From an uncultured Victivallaceae bacterium (GTDB taxonomy: Bacteria; Verrucomicrobiota; Lentisphaeria; Victivallales; Victivallaceae): DNA of 64,000 nt. Shown piece after piece: positions 1 through 9,447 of this stretch. The position numbers were made by a program, and so were the translations under genes. Position 1 is the first letter of the stretch; every line of letters begins with the position of its first letter. Below the pieces are notes generated by a model. The model ran no database searches and was not told where the DNA came from. It saw nothing but the letters and a program-made list of their open reading frames with translations. The stretch lies in assembly GCA_944389925.1 (NCBI GenBank), contig CALXOD010000068.1:29974-93973 (forward strand). The letters run 5' to 3'.

Positions 1-1476
1 GATATCGAGGACTCCTTTGACGAGCATGTGCAGGATACCTTGAATGCCGGGGGGCGGTTGTGTGACGAAAAAGCCGTGCGCACCATCGTGGAAGCCGGGC
101 CGGCCGCAGTTCGGGAGCTGATTGATCTGGGCACGCGTTTTACCAAGCGTGGAGAATTGGGATATACGCAGGACGGAGACCGTTACGATCTCGGCCGGGA
201 AGGCGGGCATCTCAAGCGTCGTATCCTGCATGCCGGAGATATTACCGGGGCGGAAATCGAGCGTGCGCTGATCGCCGCCTGTCGGGAACGCTCCAATATC
301 GAAGTTTTTGAATATCACATTGCCATCGATCTTATTGTCAGCCGTCGTCTGGAAATGCCCGGAGAAAACCGCTGTTTCGGTGCTTACGTTCTGGATCAGC
401 GGGCCGGGGTGATCAAAACTTTTCTGGCGGCAAGTGTCACCATCGCCTGCGGTGGCGTCGGCAAGGTGTATTTGTACACGAGCAATCCCGATGTTGCCTG
501 CGGATCCGGCGTGGCCATGGGATACCGGGCCGGGGCGAAAATCGCGAATATGGAATTCATCCAGTTCCACCCGACCATTCTGTATCATCCGCAGGAACGT
601 TCATTCCTGATCAGCGAAGCGCTGCGCGGAGAGGGGGCGGTGCTCAAATGCCGCGGAAAAGATGGAAAACTGTACGAATTCATGCAGAAGTACCATCCGC
701 TCAAGAGTCTTGCGCCCCGTGACGTTGTCGCCCGCGCCATTGATAACGAGATGAAACGCAGTGGTCAGGAGTGTGTTTATCTGGATATCACCCATCTGGA
801 TGAAGCGGCCCTGCGTCGCCGTTTTCCGAATATTTTTGAAAAGTGCCTGGAGGCCGGTGTCAATATGGCCAAGGAACCGATTCCGGTGGTGCCTGCGGCG
901 CATTTTCTCTGCGGCGGCATCAAAACCGATGTGCGCGGCTGGACCGGAATTCCGGGGCTTTACGCGGTCGGAGAATCCGGGTGCACCGGATTGCATGGTG
1001 CAAACCGCCTGGCAAGCAACAGTTTGCTGGAGGCGCTGGTGGTTGGGAAAGCAGCTGCCGCCGATATTGATGAAAAATTTGAAACTCTTCGCAAGCTGCG
1101 GCTCGCCCCTTCCGCCGCTCCCGCATGGGCGTCCGGCAATGCCACTGATTCGGACGAACTTGTCGTGATCGCTCACAACTGGGACGAAATCCGGCGGTTC
1201 ATGTGGGACTATGTCGGCATTTTCCGGACCAACAAGCGTCTGGAGCGGGCCAAGGCGCGTATCAAGATGATCCGCAAGGAAATCGAAAAATATTACTGGG
1301 ACTTCCTGGTGACCGCCGATCTGGTGGAGTTGCGCAATATTGCGACAGTGGCCGAGTTGATTATCGATTCTTCTCTGAGCCGCCACGAAAGCCGGGGGCT
1401 GCATTACAATGCCGATTATCCCTATCGCGATCCGGAGCTGGATTATACGGACACGATTATTCAACGGGAATTTTGA
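1..1476 (+). CDS. nadB: L-aspartate oxidase, 5' end outside the window
   Basis: Flavoprotein oxidising L-aspartate to iminoaspartate, the first step of de novo NAD synthesis, in the cytoplasm. The reading frame is open from base 1, and the codons before the first internal ATG (base 28) read DSFDEHVQDT, which fits the NadB segment following the Rossmann domain. The start and the FAD-binding GxGxxG motif therefore lie upstream of the window. Visible are the capping domain, the EALRGEGA motif (about base 620), the GGIKTD and GLYAVGESGCTGLHGANRLASNS motif region that contacts FAD and substrate (bases 910-1025), and the C-terminal helical domain. The last base of its stop codon abuts the ATG of the pcnB-like gene, so the two are probably co-transcribed. 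NadB is preferred over SdhA/FrdA because of the GESGCTGLHG signature and the short C-terminus. Confidence 0.93.
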   Translation, partial: DIEDSFDEHVQDTLNAGGRLCDEKAVRTIVEAGPAAVRELIDLGTRFTKRGELGYTQDGDRYDLGREGGHLKRRILHAGDITGAEIERALIAACRERSNIEVFEYHIAIDLIVSRRLEMPGENRCFGAYVLDQRAGVIKTFLAASVTIACGGVGKVYLYTSNPDVACGSGVAMGYRAGAKIANMEFIQFHPTILYHPQERSFLISEALRGEGAVLKCRGKDGKLYEFMQKYHPLKSLAPRDVVARAIDNEMKRSGQECVYLDITHLDEAALRRRFPNIFEKCLEAGVNMAKEPIPVVPAAHFLCGGIKTDVRGWTGIPGLYAVGESGCTGLHGANRLASNSLLEALVVGKAAAADIDEKFETLRKLRLAPSAAPAWASGNATDSDELVVIAHNWDEIRRFMWDYVGIFRTNKRLERAKARIKMIRKEIEKYYWDFLVTADLVELRNIATVAELIIDSSLSRHESRGLHYNADYPYRDPELDYTDTIIQREF

Positions 1477-2745
1477 ATGAAACACGAACTGCCGGTTGAG
1501 CCGCATATTATTGACGTTGTTGCCACGCTGCAGCAGGCGAATTATGAAGCGTATATTGTAGGAGGAGCCATTCGGGATCTGCTGCTTGGGCGTCGACCGA
1601 AGGATTACGATATTTCCACGTCTGCCACTCCGGAACAGGTGCGTGAGGTTTTCGGGCGCCGCAATGCCCGGATCATCGGAAAACGTTTCCGGCTGGTGCA
1701 TCTGCGGCTTCGGGACGAGATCATTGAGATCAGTACGTTTCGCCGGGCACCGAATGCGGCCGGCAGCGCGGGAGGGCGCGCGGGCGGCAGGGGGACGGAA
1801 CTCCTGCCGGAACATATGATTTTGTCCGATAACGATTACGGTACGGCGGAGGAAGATGCCTGGCGTCGGGATTTTACCGTCAATGCCCTGTTTTTTGATC
1901 CGGTACGCTCGGAGCTGATTGACCATACCGGGCAGGGACGGGAAGACATTGAGCGGGGCGTGGTGCGGGCGATTGGTGATCCGCGGTTACGATTTGAAGA
2001 GGATCCGGTACGGTTGCTGCGGGCATTGAAACTGGTAGGACAGTATGATTTTTCGTTGGACGCAGAGACGGAGAATGCCCTGTTTGCCTCCCTGCCGTTG
2101 ATTCGCCACGCGTCTTCTTCCCGGCTGTCGTTGGAGCTGGAGAAGGTATTGAGTTCGAGCTATGGTGACAAGCACTTACGGGCTTTTCATGATTACGGTT
2201 TTCTGACGTATTTCCTGCCGCATCTGGAGGAGCGGTGGGGGACGCCGGAAATGGAGTATGCGCTGGAGCTGCTGACGGAACGAAACTATCGGGTTGACGA
2301 AGGAATGTACCGGAACAGCATATCGCTTGCGATGGCGACCCTGGCATTGCCTTTTGTGGAACAGGCGGCAACGGGTGCCGTAGGTGAGTTGTGGCCGAAG
2401 AAGCATGCTCTGCACCGGATCCGGGAGGTGCTTGAGGTGATTTTCCTGCCTCAGAATATGATGAAATGCATGCAGCAGTCGGCGGAGCGAATTCTGGAAC
2501 TTCAGCCGCTTTTGAAAATGATGTCTCCGGAAGATCGGGATATCAGAGAGGCACGCAGCTATTCGCATGCCCGGGAACTGGCCGTGATACAGAACATTGT
2601 CCGCTGGCACGATCCGGAACTGGAAGGATTCTGGCCGCCCGACGGTACAGGAGGACGGACAGGACGCAAGCGCCGGAAGCATCGCGGTCGTCGCGAAAAG
2701 AAAGCAAAAGGAATCGATCTTTCCGTGTCGGAAGTCCAGGAATAA
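1477..2745 (+). CDS. pcnB: Poly(A) polymerase / CCA-adding nucleotidyltransferase family protein (PcnB-like)
   Basis: Class II polymerase-beta superfamily nucleotidyltransferase acting on RNA 3' ends. The N-terminus has the diagnostic GGAIRDLLLGRRPKDYDISTS stretch (residues about 29-48) holding the catalytic DYD, followed by RRDFTVNAL and the EDPVRLLRALK motif (about 170-185) of the neck region. The strongly basic tail (KRRKHRGRREKKAKG) is typical of poly(A) polymerases such as PcnB rather than CCA-adding enzymes, which are also often longer or carry an HD domain. At 422 residues it is in the range of the PcnB family. The start codon directly follows the nadB stop (TGA-ATG), which suggests translational coupling. 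A CCA-adding role cannot be excluded from sequence alone. Confidence 0.85.
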   Translation: MKHELPVEPHIIDVVATLQQANYEAYIVGGAIRDLLLGRRPKDYDISTSATPEQVREVFGRRNARIIGKRFRLVHLRLRDEIIEISTFRRAPNAAGSAGGRAGGRGTELLPEHMILSDNDYGTAEEDAWRRDFTVNALFFDPVRSELIDHTGQGREDIERGVVRAIGDPRLRFEEDPVRLLRALKLVGQYDFSLDAETENALFASLPLIRHASSSRLSLELEKVLSSSYGDKHLRAFHDYGFLTYFLPHLEERWGTPEMEYALELLTERNYRVDEGMYRNSISLAMATLALPFVEQAATGAVGELWPKKHALHRIREVLEVIFLPQNMMKCMQQSAERILELQPLLKMMSPEDRDIREARSYSHARELAVIQNIVRWHDPELEGFWPPDGTGGRTGRKRRKHRGRREKKAKGIDLSVSEVQE

Positions 2746-2787
2746 TGCCGGTATGGCGCCACACGGAAGGGGAATTGCGGAGAGGGC

Positions 2788-5067
2788 ATGAGCAAAGCCA
2801 TCGGACCATTGAATCTTGCAGAATGGTTGACCGGCCTGCTCGGGGGAGGGCTGGCCGGCTGGTCTCTGTTCGGTGCGGTGCAGGTGCTCTACAGTCTGGA
2901 CGTGGCGGGATATGAAGCCGTGGTGTTGCCGGTTTCTGCATGGAACTGGATGGTGGCAGCAGGAATGGTGGCAGCCGGGGCGGGACTGGTTTTGTTCTGG
3001 CTGTATCGTCTGCGTGAGGCGGGAGTTGCCGCGCCGGCGCAGACTGTTTGGCTGGCCGGCTGGCCTCTGCCGCTTTCCGCGGCGGCGGTATTCGGAATGC
3101 CGGGCCTTTGGGGGGCGTTGGTGTTTACGCTGGCGGCCGGCTGGAGTGTCTTCCGGGCGATGTTGCTGGTATCGAAGCCGGAACGGTGGCTGCGGCAACG
3201 GAAAAGCGTTTCTCTGATCATCGGATTCAGCTGGTTGTTCGGGGCTTACCTGGTCTGGACCGGTTTCATGCGTCAACAGCAGGCGCTGGCGGTGCTGCAT
3301 CTTTATTTTCACGACTGGGGATTGTTTCTGGATGTTGCGCGCAATACCCTGCGGGGAGAATGGTTCGTCACCAGCGAAACGGGATTGAACTTTCTCGGCA
3401 ACCACTTCATGCCGCTGACGATTGTGCTGTTGATGCCGTTTGCCGCATTCTGCGATTCTCCGGAACCGTTTTTCTGGTTTAACGCATTGCTGTTGTACAG
3501 CAACTCTCCGTTGATTTATTGGCTGGCACGGCTTCGGAAGCTGCCACGGGGAATGGCGGCGGTGCTGGCGCTGGCGGTGCTGTGTGCTCCGTCGCTTTCC
3601 AATCTGGTGCTGGCGCAGCGGTACGGTTTTCATGAAAACTACTTTTTCATGCCGTTGCTGATTTTCTATTTTATCTGCCGGGAGAAGGGATGGGCGAAAC
3701 GCGCCTGGCTGGTCTGGGGAATGTCGCTGTTGCTCAAGGAGACGATCGCCGTGGTCTGGTTCGGGGTGGGCGTCGTGGAGTTTCTGCGGGGAGAACGTCG
3801 CCGGGGGATGGTGCTGGCGTTATTGTCCACAGGGTGGTTTTTCCTGATGGTGAAGTGGGTCATGCCGTATTGTCAGGGGGGAGAGGATTATCAGATGCTG
3901 TTTGTCTTCTCCAATCTGGGAAACTCGGTGGGAGAGGTCATGCTGTCACCGTTTACCCGGCCCGGAGTTTTCTGGGGAACGTTGTTCAGCTGGAACAACG
4001 CGGCTTTTCTATTGCTGATTTTGCTGCCGGTGTTTTTCGCGACACTGTCGCGGCCGCTGTGGCTGGTTGCCGGAGTTTTGCCATGGGTGTTTGTCGCGGT
4101 CCAGGAGGGAGCGTGGATGCGAAATATCTGTTCTCAGCACCATGCGGATTTTCTGATGTTGGTTTATATCAATGCCGTCCTGGCACTGGCAGCGCTCCGG
4201 CATGAACGTGAGGCCGGATTCTGGGGCCGGATGCTCGGAAAGGGGCTGCCGAAAAGGAGTGGCCGGGCCACCGCTGCCGCGCTGACGACGGCGACCGTGG
4301 TGACGGCGGGACTTTCCTTTTATTTTTTTGCTCAGGGGATTCACGGTAAGTATTCATTCAATGCGGTTTCCATGCAGCGGGACTTCTCCGCTGAGATGGA
4401 AGGCTTCAAGGTGCGGATTCCTCCGGGAACGGAACTGAATGCCTCTTTTGCTCCGGCAGCGCATTTTGCTTTGCGTAATCGGGTATATCCGAATACGTTT
4501 CATTTTTATTATCTGAGTGATCGGGTACTGCTGGATCTATTTTCGGAATTCGAGGATCTGAGATTGTTCGACCAGGTGCGAGGACATCTGCTGACGCATG
4601 GTTACCGGGTGACCCGCCGCGTCCGGGCTGATGATCGGCTGCTGGTGCTGTTGGAAAAAGGTGGGGGAATGTCTGAACCAGACGGGTTGAGCTGGATGGC
4701 GGATGCGGAGTTTCGGCGTTTCGGTGCAGAGTTGCCGCAGAGCCAGAAAGCGTTTTCGGTGCGGATCGCGGTAGCTCCAGACCGGATACGGTTTTTGATC
4801 CGGTTGGAGGAAGCGGTACGGTGCGACTACCGGATTCATTTTCTGGTGGCGGATGTGGCAGGAAACGTATCTGGAGGCATGGAACTTTTCGGGAAAGGCG
4901 TGACTCCGGCATTTCTGGTGCCGGCAGGGACCGTCCTGGCGCTGGATTTTCCGCTTCCGGCGGATTTTGGTGCGGTGCGGGAGGTGCGGTTCCGTCTCGA
5001 CCCGCGTCCGGAAGTGAATTTTTCGGATGCGAAATTTCCGATTACCGGTATGAATCAGAAGCTCTGA
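2788..5067 (+). CDS. DUF2079 polytopic membrane protein
   Basis: A 759-residue integral membrane protein of the DUF2079 family, whose function is not established. About ten hydrophobic segments fill residues 10-500. The family signature HDWGLFLDVARNTLRGEWF followed by GNHFMPL lies at about residues 176-215, and YGFHENYFFMPLLIF and LLLKET follow at about 275-320. The C-terminal 230 residues are soluble and probably periplasmic. The architecture resembles GT-C glycosyltransferases, so a lipid-linked sugar transfer role is possible but is inference. The ATG at 2788 is preceded by GGAGAGG at suitable spacing. The gap to pcnB is 42 bases. Confidence 0.8.
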   Translation: MSKAIGPLNLAEWLTGLLGGGLAGWSLFGAVQVLYSLDVAGYEAVVLPVSAWNWMVAAGMVAAGAGLVLFWLYRLREAGVAAPAQTVWLAGWPLPLSAAAVFGMPGLWGALVFTLAAGWSVFRAMLLVSKPERWLRQRKSVSLIIGFSWLFGAYLVWTGFMRQQQALAVLHLYFHDWGLFLDVARNTLRGEWFVTSETGLNFLGNHFMPLTIVLLMPFAAFCDSPEPFFWFNALLLYSNSPLIYWLARLRKLPRGMAAVLALAVLCAPSLSNLVLAQRYGFHENYFFMPLLIFYFICREKGWAKRAWLVWGMSLLLKETIAVVWFGVGVVEFLRGERRRGMVLALLSTGWFFLMVKWVMPYCQGGEDYQMLFVFSNLGNSVGEVMLSPFTRPGVFWGTLFSWNNAAFLLLILLPVFFATLSRPLWLVAGVLPWVFVAVQEGAWMRNICSQHHADFLMLVYINAVLALAALRHEREAGFWGRMLGKGLPKRSGRATAAALTTATVVTAGLSFYFFAQGIHGKYSFNAVSMQRDFSAEMEGFKVRIPPGTELNASFAPAAHFALRNRVYPNTFHFYYLSDRVLLDLFSEFEDLRLFDQVRGHLLTHGYRVTRRVRADDRLLVLLEKGGGMSEPDGLSWMADAEFRRFGAELPQSQKAFSVRIAVAPDRIRFLIRLEEAVRCDYRIHFLVADVAGNVSGGMELFGKGVTPAFLVPAGTVLALDFPLPADFGAVREVRFRLDPRPEVNFSDAKFPITGMNQKL

Positions 5068-5161
5068 ATCCATTTTTTACAGGGTTGTTTATGGAAAAAC
5101 GGAAAGTCAGTGCTACATTGTTCAGGTAACATGAGCAAGTAGTATCAGTTAAGTTAATAGG

Positions 5162-6241
5162 ATGAAAGACGCGAGATTTATGGAAAAGAAACGGTTGAAA
5201 GTAATTGTCGCCGGGCTGGGGCGGATTTCCTGGGGATACCACTTGCCGCAGCTGGCGGAACGTTCTGATTTTGAGCTGCTGGCGGTAGCGGATCCGATGG
5301 CGGACCGGTGCCGGGAAGCAGTGGAAAAGTTCAAGGTTCCCCGTACTTATGCCGATTGCGAAGAGATGATTGCCAGGGAAAAGGACGCTGACTTGCTGGT
5401 GCTGACCTCGCCGACCTGTTTTCATGCGGATCAGGCGGTTTATGCGCTGGAGCATGGCGTCGATGTCTTTTGCGAAAAGCCGTTGGCCGGAAATCTGGCG
5501 GAGGCCGAACGCATGGTTGAGGCCATGCATCGGAATAATCGGCGGATGATGGTGTTTCAACCGCACCGGGTACGTCCGGAAACGGAAACGCTGCTGGAAA
5601 TCCTCCGGAGCGGGCTCCTGGGACGGGTGTTCATGGCCCGCCGGGTGTGCAGCAATTTCAGCCGCCGGAACGACTGGCAGGCACGGTTGGAACTGGGAGG
5701 CGGGATGTTGAACAATTACGGTTCGCATTACATTGACCAGTTCATGTATGTATTCGGCGGCGAAGATTTCCGGGTGTCCGGCTGCGAATTGCGACGGATG
5801 GTCAGCGCCGGAGATGCTGATGACGTAGCCCGGATTTTGCTGGTCAATGATGCCGGTATCATCGGCGACATCGATATCAATATGGCCTCGGCGATTCCGG
5901 AAACAGCCTGGACTGTTTACGGAGACCGGGGAATGGCCCGGCTGGATACCGTTAAACAATGCTGGGAAGTCCGCTATCTGAAGGAAGATGAGATTCCGGA
6001 TCTGTCCCTGCAGCAGTCCATGGCGGCAGCAGGAAGAAGTTATGCCTCCGAAGCGGCGTTGCCGTGGCATGAACGGGAGTTCGCGCTGGGAGAATATCGG
6101 CCGGGGCTTTATTATGATTACGCCTATGCCTATTTCGCGCAGGGAGCGGCTCCTTTTGCTCCGATTGAGACGACGATGAAATTGATGCGGATCAATGCCG
6201 AATGCCGTCGGATTGCCGAATCGCATCGGGAGATGGCTTGA
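5162..6241 (+). CDS. Gfo/Idh/MocA family oxidoreductase
   Basis: NAD(P)-dependent sugar-type oxidoreductase of 359 residues, cytoplasmic. An N-terminal Rossmann fold begins at KVIVAGLGRISWGYHLPQL, with the acidic residue of the second strand in AVADP (residue about 41). The family motif CEKPLAGN (about residues 105-112) supplies the catalytic lysine, and GGGMLNNYGSHYIDQ (about 178-192) belongs to the C-terminal beta-sheet domain. The substrate cannot be named; sugars or inositols are usual in the family. An in-frame ATG at 5180 is an alternative start, and neither start has a strong ribosome binding site. The next gene follows within 15 bases of the stop, so an operon with trmO is likely. Confidence 0.85.
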   Translation: MKDARFMEKKRLKVIVAGLGRISWGYHLPQLAERSDFELLAVADPMADRCREAVEKFKVPRTYADCEEMIAREKDADLLVLTSPTCFHADQAVYALEHGVDVFCEKPLAGNLAEAERMVEAMHRNNRRMMVFQPHRVRPETETLLEILRSGLLGRVFMARRVCSNFSRRNDWQARLELGGGMLNNYGSHYIDQFMYVFGGEDFRVSGCELRRMVSAGDADDVARILLVNDAGIIGDIDINMASAIPETAWTVYGDRGMARLDTVKQCWEVRYLKEDEIPDLSLQQSMAAAGRSYASEAALPWHEREFALGEYRPGLYYDYAYAYFAQGAAPFAPIETTMKLMRINAECRRIAESHREMA

Positions 6242-6255
6242 GCGGAGCGGATCCG

Positions 6256-7068
6256 ATGGCGGAAGACGGGTTCTTCGTGACGCCGATCGGTTTTGTTCAT
6301 TGTGCCGGGCGTTATCGTTTTGAGGCCCCGCGGCAGGGGGTATTCGCCGCCAACACCGGTGTTATTGAATTGGTGGAGGGGCATCGATACGAAGAGGCGG
6401 CGGCGGATCTGGCCGGTTTTGACCGAATCTGGGTACTTTTTGTCTTTCATCTGAATCAGACCTGGAACGTTCGGGTGGCACCGCCGGTGGCGCCGCCCGG
6501 GCGGCGGATCGGAGTGTTTGCCACGCGTTCTCCACACCGTCCGAATCGATTGGGAATGAGCTGTGTGGAACTGGACAAGGTGGATGGAAGACGGGTTTAT
6601 ATCCGAAATTTCGATCTGCTGGACGGGACACCAGTGGTGGATCTGAAGCCTTACATTCCCCGGGCGGATGCTTTCCCTGAGGCAGCAGTGGGCTGGTTGG
6701 CGGAGGCGGAAGCGGAAAACTGGCAGGTGGAATATACGGATTCTTTTCTGGCAGAAAGCTCCTTTATCGTTTCCGCCGGCGGTCCGGATCTGCATAATTT
6801 CTGTGAAGTTCAGCTGCATCATGCACCTTTGGACCGGCAACGCAAACGTCTGTATGAAAGCATGGACGGCACTATGGAGATCGGCTGCCGTACTTGGCGG
6901 ATCCGTTTTGCTGCGGAGCCGGTACGGCGGCGGATTCGGGTACTGGGGGTGCGGTCGAATTATCACCCGGAGGAACTGGCCCCGGGGGCGATGGACCGGT
7001 ACGGAGATCTGCCGGTGCATCGATGCTGGCACGAATTTCAGAAAAAGCGAAAGGGCGGAAATGAATAA
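6256..7068 (+). CDS. trmO: tRNA N6-threonylcarbamoyladenosine methyltransferase (TrmO/YaeB family)
   Basis: SAM-dependent methyltransferase of the TsaA/YaeB fold that methylates t6A37 to m6t6A37 in some tRNAs. The N-terminal beta-barrel domain is clear: VTPIGFVHC near the start, then LAGFDRIWVLFVFHLN and ATRSPHRPNRLGMSCVEL (about residues 45-115), which hold the SAM-binding RSPHRPN motif, and DLLDGTPVVDLKPYIPRAD. The C-terminal domain includes YHPEELAPG. An upstream in-frame ATG at 6202 lies inside the preceding gene. The ATG at 6256 is preferred because it removes a 40-base overlap and places the conserved N-terminus close to the start, giving 270 residues. Confidence 0.88.
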   Translation: MAEDGFFVTPIGFVHCAGRYRFEAPRQGVFAANTGVIELVEGHRYEEAAADLAGFDRIWVLFVFHLNQTWNVRVAPPVAPPGRRIGVFATRSPHRPNRLGMSCVELDKVDGRRVYIRNFDLLDGTPVVDLKPYIPRADAFPEAAVGWLAEAEAENWQVEYTDSFLAESSFIVSAGGPDLHNFCEVQLHHAPLDRQRKRLYESMDGTMEIGCRTWRIRFAAEPVRRRIRVLGVRSNYHPEELAPGAMDRYGDLPVHRCWHEFQKKRKGGNE

Positions 7069-7104
7069 GATGCAAAATGAGCGGGACGGGAGGCACGTTT
7101 TGAA

Positions 7105-8487
7105 ATGACGGAGCATGGCGAACGGGAAACGCTGTCCTCCCGCCTGGGATTTTTATTGCTGGCGGCGGGATGTGCGATCGGGTTAGGCAATATCTGGCGC
7201 TTTCCCTTCATTGTCGGTCAATGTGGCGGCGGGGCGTTTGTCATCCTTTATTTGTTCTTTCTGATTTTTCTTGGTTTCCCGGTTATGGTGATGGAGCTGG
7301 CGGTCGGGCGCGGCAGCCGTCGTAATCTGGCCGATGCATATGAACGTCTGGCGCATCGCGGCGGCAGCATCTGGCGAAAATTCGGATTGTTTTTTTTCTG
7401 CGGTAATCTGATACTGCTGATGTTTTATTCCACGGTGACGGGGTGGATGCCGGCCTATGCGTGGCATCTGTTTTCCGGAGCATTGACCGGCATGTCGGCG
7501 GAAGAGGTGGGGGGATTTTTTGCTGAATTCACGGCGTCTCCGGGGGCAATGCTCGGATGGATGGCAGCGGTAGTGCTGGTTTCGACGCTGATCTGCGGCG
7601 CCGGGTTGCGGCGTGGCGTGGAGCGGGTGGTCAAATGGATGATGGGGGCACTCTTTCTAATGATGGTGGTGCTTTGCATTCAGTCTCTGCGGTTGCCGAA
7701 GGCGATGGAGGGGGTGAGCTTCTATTTGCTGCCATCCTGGGAACGGATGATGCAGGCGGGGTTGGGAAATGTGATTATGGCGGCAATGGGACAGGCGTTT
7801 TTTACCTTGAGTCTCGGGATCGGTTCCATGGCGATTTTCGGTAGTTATACTGACCGGCGGCAGTCACTGGCAGGGGAGGGGTGTGGCATTGTGGCGCTGG
7901 ATACAGTGGTGGCGTTGATGGCGGGGATTCTGATTTTTCCGGCCTGTGCTTCATTCGGAGTGAACAGCGAAGCGGGACCGAAACTGGTTTTTATTATTTT
8001 GCCGAATATTTTCAACCAGATGGAGTTTGGACGCTGGTGGGGGGGCGTGTTTTTTCTGTTCATGAGCCTGGCAGCGCTGACGACGGTGATCGCGGTGCTG
8101 GAGAATCTGGTGGCATTCGTCATGGAGCGTTTTCACCTACACCGCCGGGTTGCGGCATGGTGGGCGGGAGGTGCAGTGGCGCTGTTGTCCGTGCCTTGTG
8201 CGCTGGGATTCAATGTTCTGTCAGGCGTACAGCCGCTGGGAAGCGGGTCGACGATTCTGGATTTTGAGGATTTTCTGGTAAGCAATAATCTTCTGCCACT
8301 GGGGGCGCTCTGTCTGGTGTTGTTCTGTACCTGGCGCGCGGGCTGGGGCTGGGAAGCCTTTCTGGCGGAAGCCAATACCGGCAATGGACTGCAATTGCCG
8401 AAGTGGCTGTGTGTTTACGCCCGTTTTGTTATTGCGCCGGTGATTCTTCTGATTTTCATCATGGGGTACATCAGTCTTTTCTGCTGA
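7105..8487 (+). CDS. Sodium-dependent transporter of the neurotransmitter:sodium symporter (NSS) family
   Basis: LeuT-fold secondary transporter, probably for an amino acid, with 460 residues and about eleven hydrophobic segments. The first helix carries the NSS signature AAGCAIGLGNIWRFPF (residues about 17-32), whose unwound GLGN part binds Na+ and substrate, followed by GGGAFVILYLFFL. Later segments include ASFGVNSEAGPKLVF and FFTLSLGIGSMAIFGSY, which match helices 7 and 6 of the family. A GGGAGG-like purine-rich site precedes the ATG by about 12 bases. Its stop codon lies next to that of miaA, which is convergent. The substrate is not predictable. Confidence 0.88.
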   Translation: MTEHGERETLSSRLGFLLLAAGCAIGLGNIWRFPFIVGQCGGGAFVILYLFFLIFLGFPVMVMELAVGRGSRRNLADAYERLAHRGGSIWRKFGLFFFCGNLILLMFYSTVTGWMPAYAWHLFSGALTGMSAEEVGGFFAEFTASPGAMLGWMAAVVLVSTLICGAGLRRGVERVVKWMMGALFLMMVVLCIQSLRLPKAMEGVSFYLLPSWERMMQAGLGNVIMAAMGQAFFTLSLGIGSMAIFGSYTDRRQSLAGEGCGIVALDTVVALMAGILIFPACASFGVNSEAGPKLVFIILPNIFNQMEFGRWWGGVFFLFMSLAALTTVIAVLENLVAFVMERFHLHRRVAAWWAGGAVALLSVPCALGFNVLSGVQPLGSGSTILDFEDFLVSNNLLPLGALCLVLFCTWRAGWGWEAFLAEANTGNGLQLPKWLCVYARFVIAPVILLIFIMGYISLFC

Positions 8488-8488
8488 A

Positions 8489-9364
8489 TCAGGAGGTCCT
8501 CCTGCCGTAGAAAATATCAATCATGCGTCGTTGCGGCGGCGGCAACGGGCGCCCCGCGAGAAAGTCGTTCAGCAGAGCTTCTGCCGCCTTGCCGGCTTCC
8601 GCGGCGGGCAGCCAGTGAATGACAATGCCTTCCCGTTCCATTTTACGGAAAAATCCATCCTGGCGTTTGGCAAACTGCCGGATGCGATTCAACAGCTCCG
8701 CCCGCATCTCTTCTCGGGTAAGCTGTCCCTGCAGGTAGCGGGCGATTTCCCGATACTCCAGTCCGAAAAATTCCAGGCGGTCGTAATCAATTCCGTCCCT
8801 GTCATGAAGTTGCCGGACTTCTTCGATCATGCCCGCCTCCAGGCGGTCGTCCAGACGTTTCTCTATGCGGTCGCGAACCGTTTCTCGCGGGAAGTAGACC
8901 CCAATCGTCAGGGCATCCAGCCGAAATGGCGGCTGAAATGTGGGTGCGCCGCCCTTCTGCCGTTCCCGGGGAACGCCGGGTACATAACGCGGCAGTGCGC
9001 TTCCGGGCAGTTCGTATCCGCGCAGGAGCGCATCCAGGTACAGGGTACTGCCGCCGCAGAGGACGGGCAGCTTGCCGCGCGCGGCAATGTCTCCAATCGC
9101 CGCGAAGGCATCCCGGACGAAAAAAGCGAGATTGTATTCTTCCGCCGGGTCGACGATATCAATCAGGTGATAGGGGACAGGGGAGCCGTCGGCAGTGTAT
9201 TCGGAGAGGTCCTTTCCGGTACCCAGATCCATGCCGCGATAGACCTGCCGGGAGTCGATGCTGACAATTTCCCCATCGAACCGACGCGCCAGACGGACAG
9301 CGAGAGCGGTTTTTCCCGTGGCGGTCGGGCCGGTAACAACGAGAACTTTTCTTGAATGTTCCAT
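8489..9364 (-). CDS. miaA: tRNA dimethylallyltransferase
   Basis: Transfers a dimethylallyl group to N6 of A37 in tRNAs reading UNN codons. The P-loop GPTATGKTALAV is at residues about 12-23, IDSRQVYRGMDLGTGK with the catalytic Asp at about 36-51, YHLIDIVDP at about 66-74, and GGSTLYLDALLRG at about 104-116. The zinc-finger-free bacterial form is expected at about 300 residues; this one has 291. It is monocistronic on the minus strand, convergent with the NSS transporter and divergent from lpxC, with which it shares a 71-83 base intergenic region. Confidence 0.95.
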   Translation of the reverse strand: MEHSRKVLVVTGPTATGKTALAVRLARRFDGEIVSIDSRQVYRGMDLGTGKDLSEYTADGSPVPYHLIDIVDPAEEYNLAFFVRDAFAAIGDIAARGKLPVLCGGSTLYLDALLRGYELPGSALPRYVPGVPRERQKGGAPTFQPPFRLDALTIGVYFPRETVRDRIEKRLDDRLEAGMIEEVRQLHDRDGIDYDRLEFFGLEYREIARYLQGQLTREEMRAELLNRIRQFAKRQDGFFRKMEREGIVIHWLPAAEAGKAAEALLNDFLAGRPLPPPQRRMIDIFYGRRTS

Positions 9365-9372
9365 AAAAAACT

Positions 9373-9401
9373 TTGCTTTTCCGTGAAGTACGTTATATTA
9401 T
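9373..9401 (+). promoter_or_regulatory. Probable sigma70-type promoter for lpxC-fabZ
   Basis: TTGCTT (9373-9378) is followed after 17 bases by TATTAT (9396-9401), in the short region between the divergent miaA and lpxC genes. It is a sequence match only. Confidence 0.4.
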
Positions 9402-9447
9402 GGAATGAATTTCTGAAAATGCAAATGACGGAAACTTGTTTTTAAAG

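Noticed and set aside
601..1926. Long minus-strand frame of 441 codons opposite nadB and pcnB
   Set aside because: It is the antisense shadow of two well-defined genes, rich in Arg, His and Pro, with no domain.
8490..8504. CAGGAGG-T-CCTCCTG inverted repeat between convergent genes as a bidirectional terminator
   Set aside because: It lies at the end of the miaA coding sequence, has a one-base loop that cannot form as such, and lacks a clear T run.
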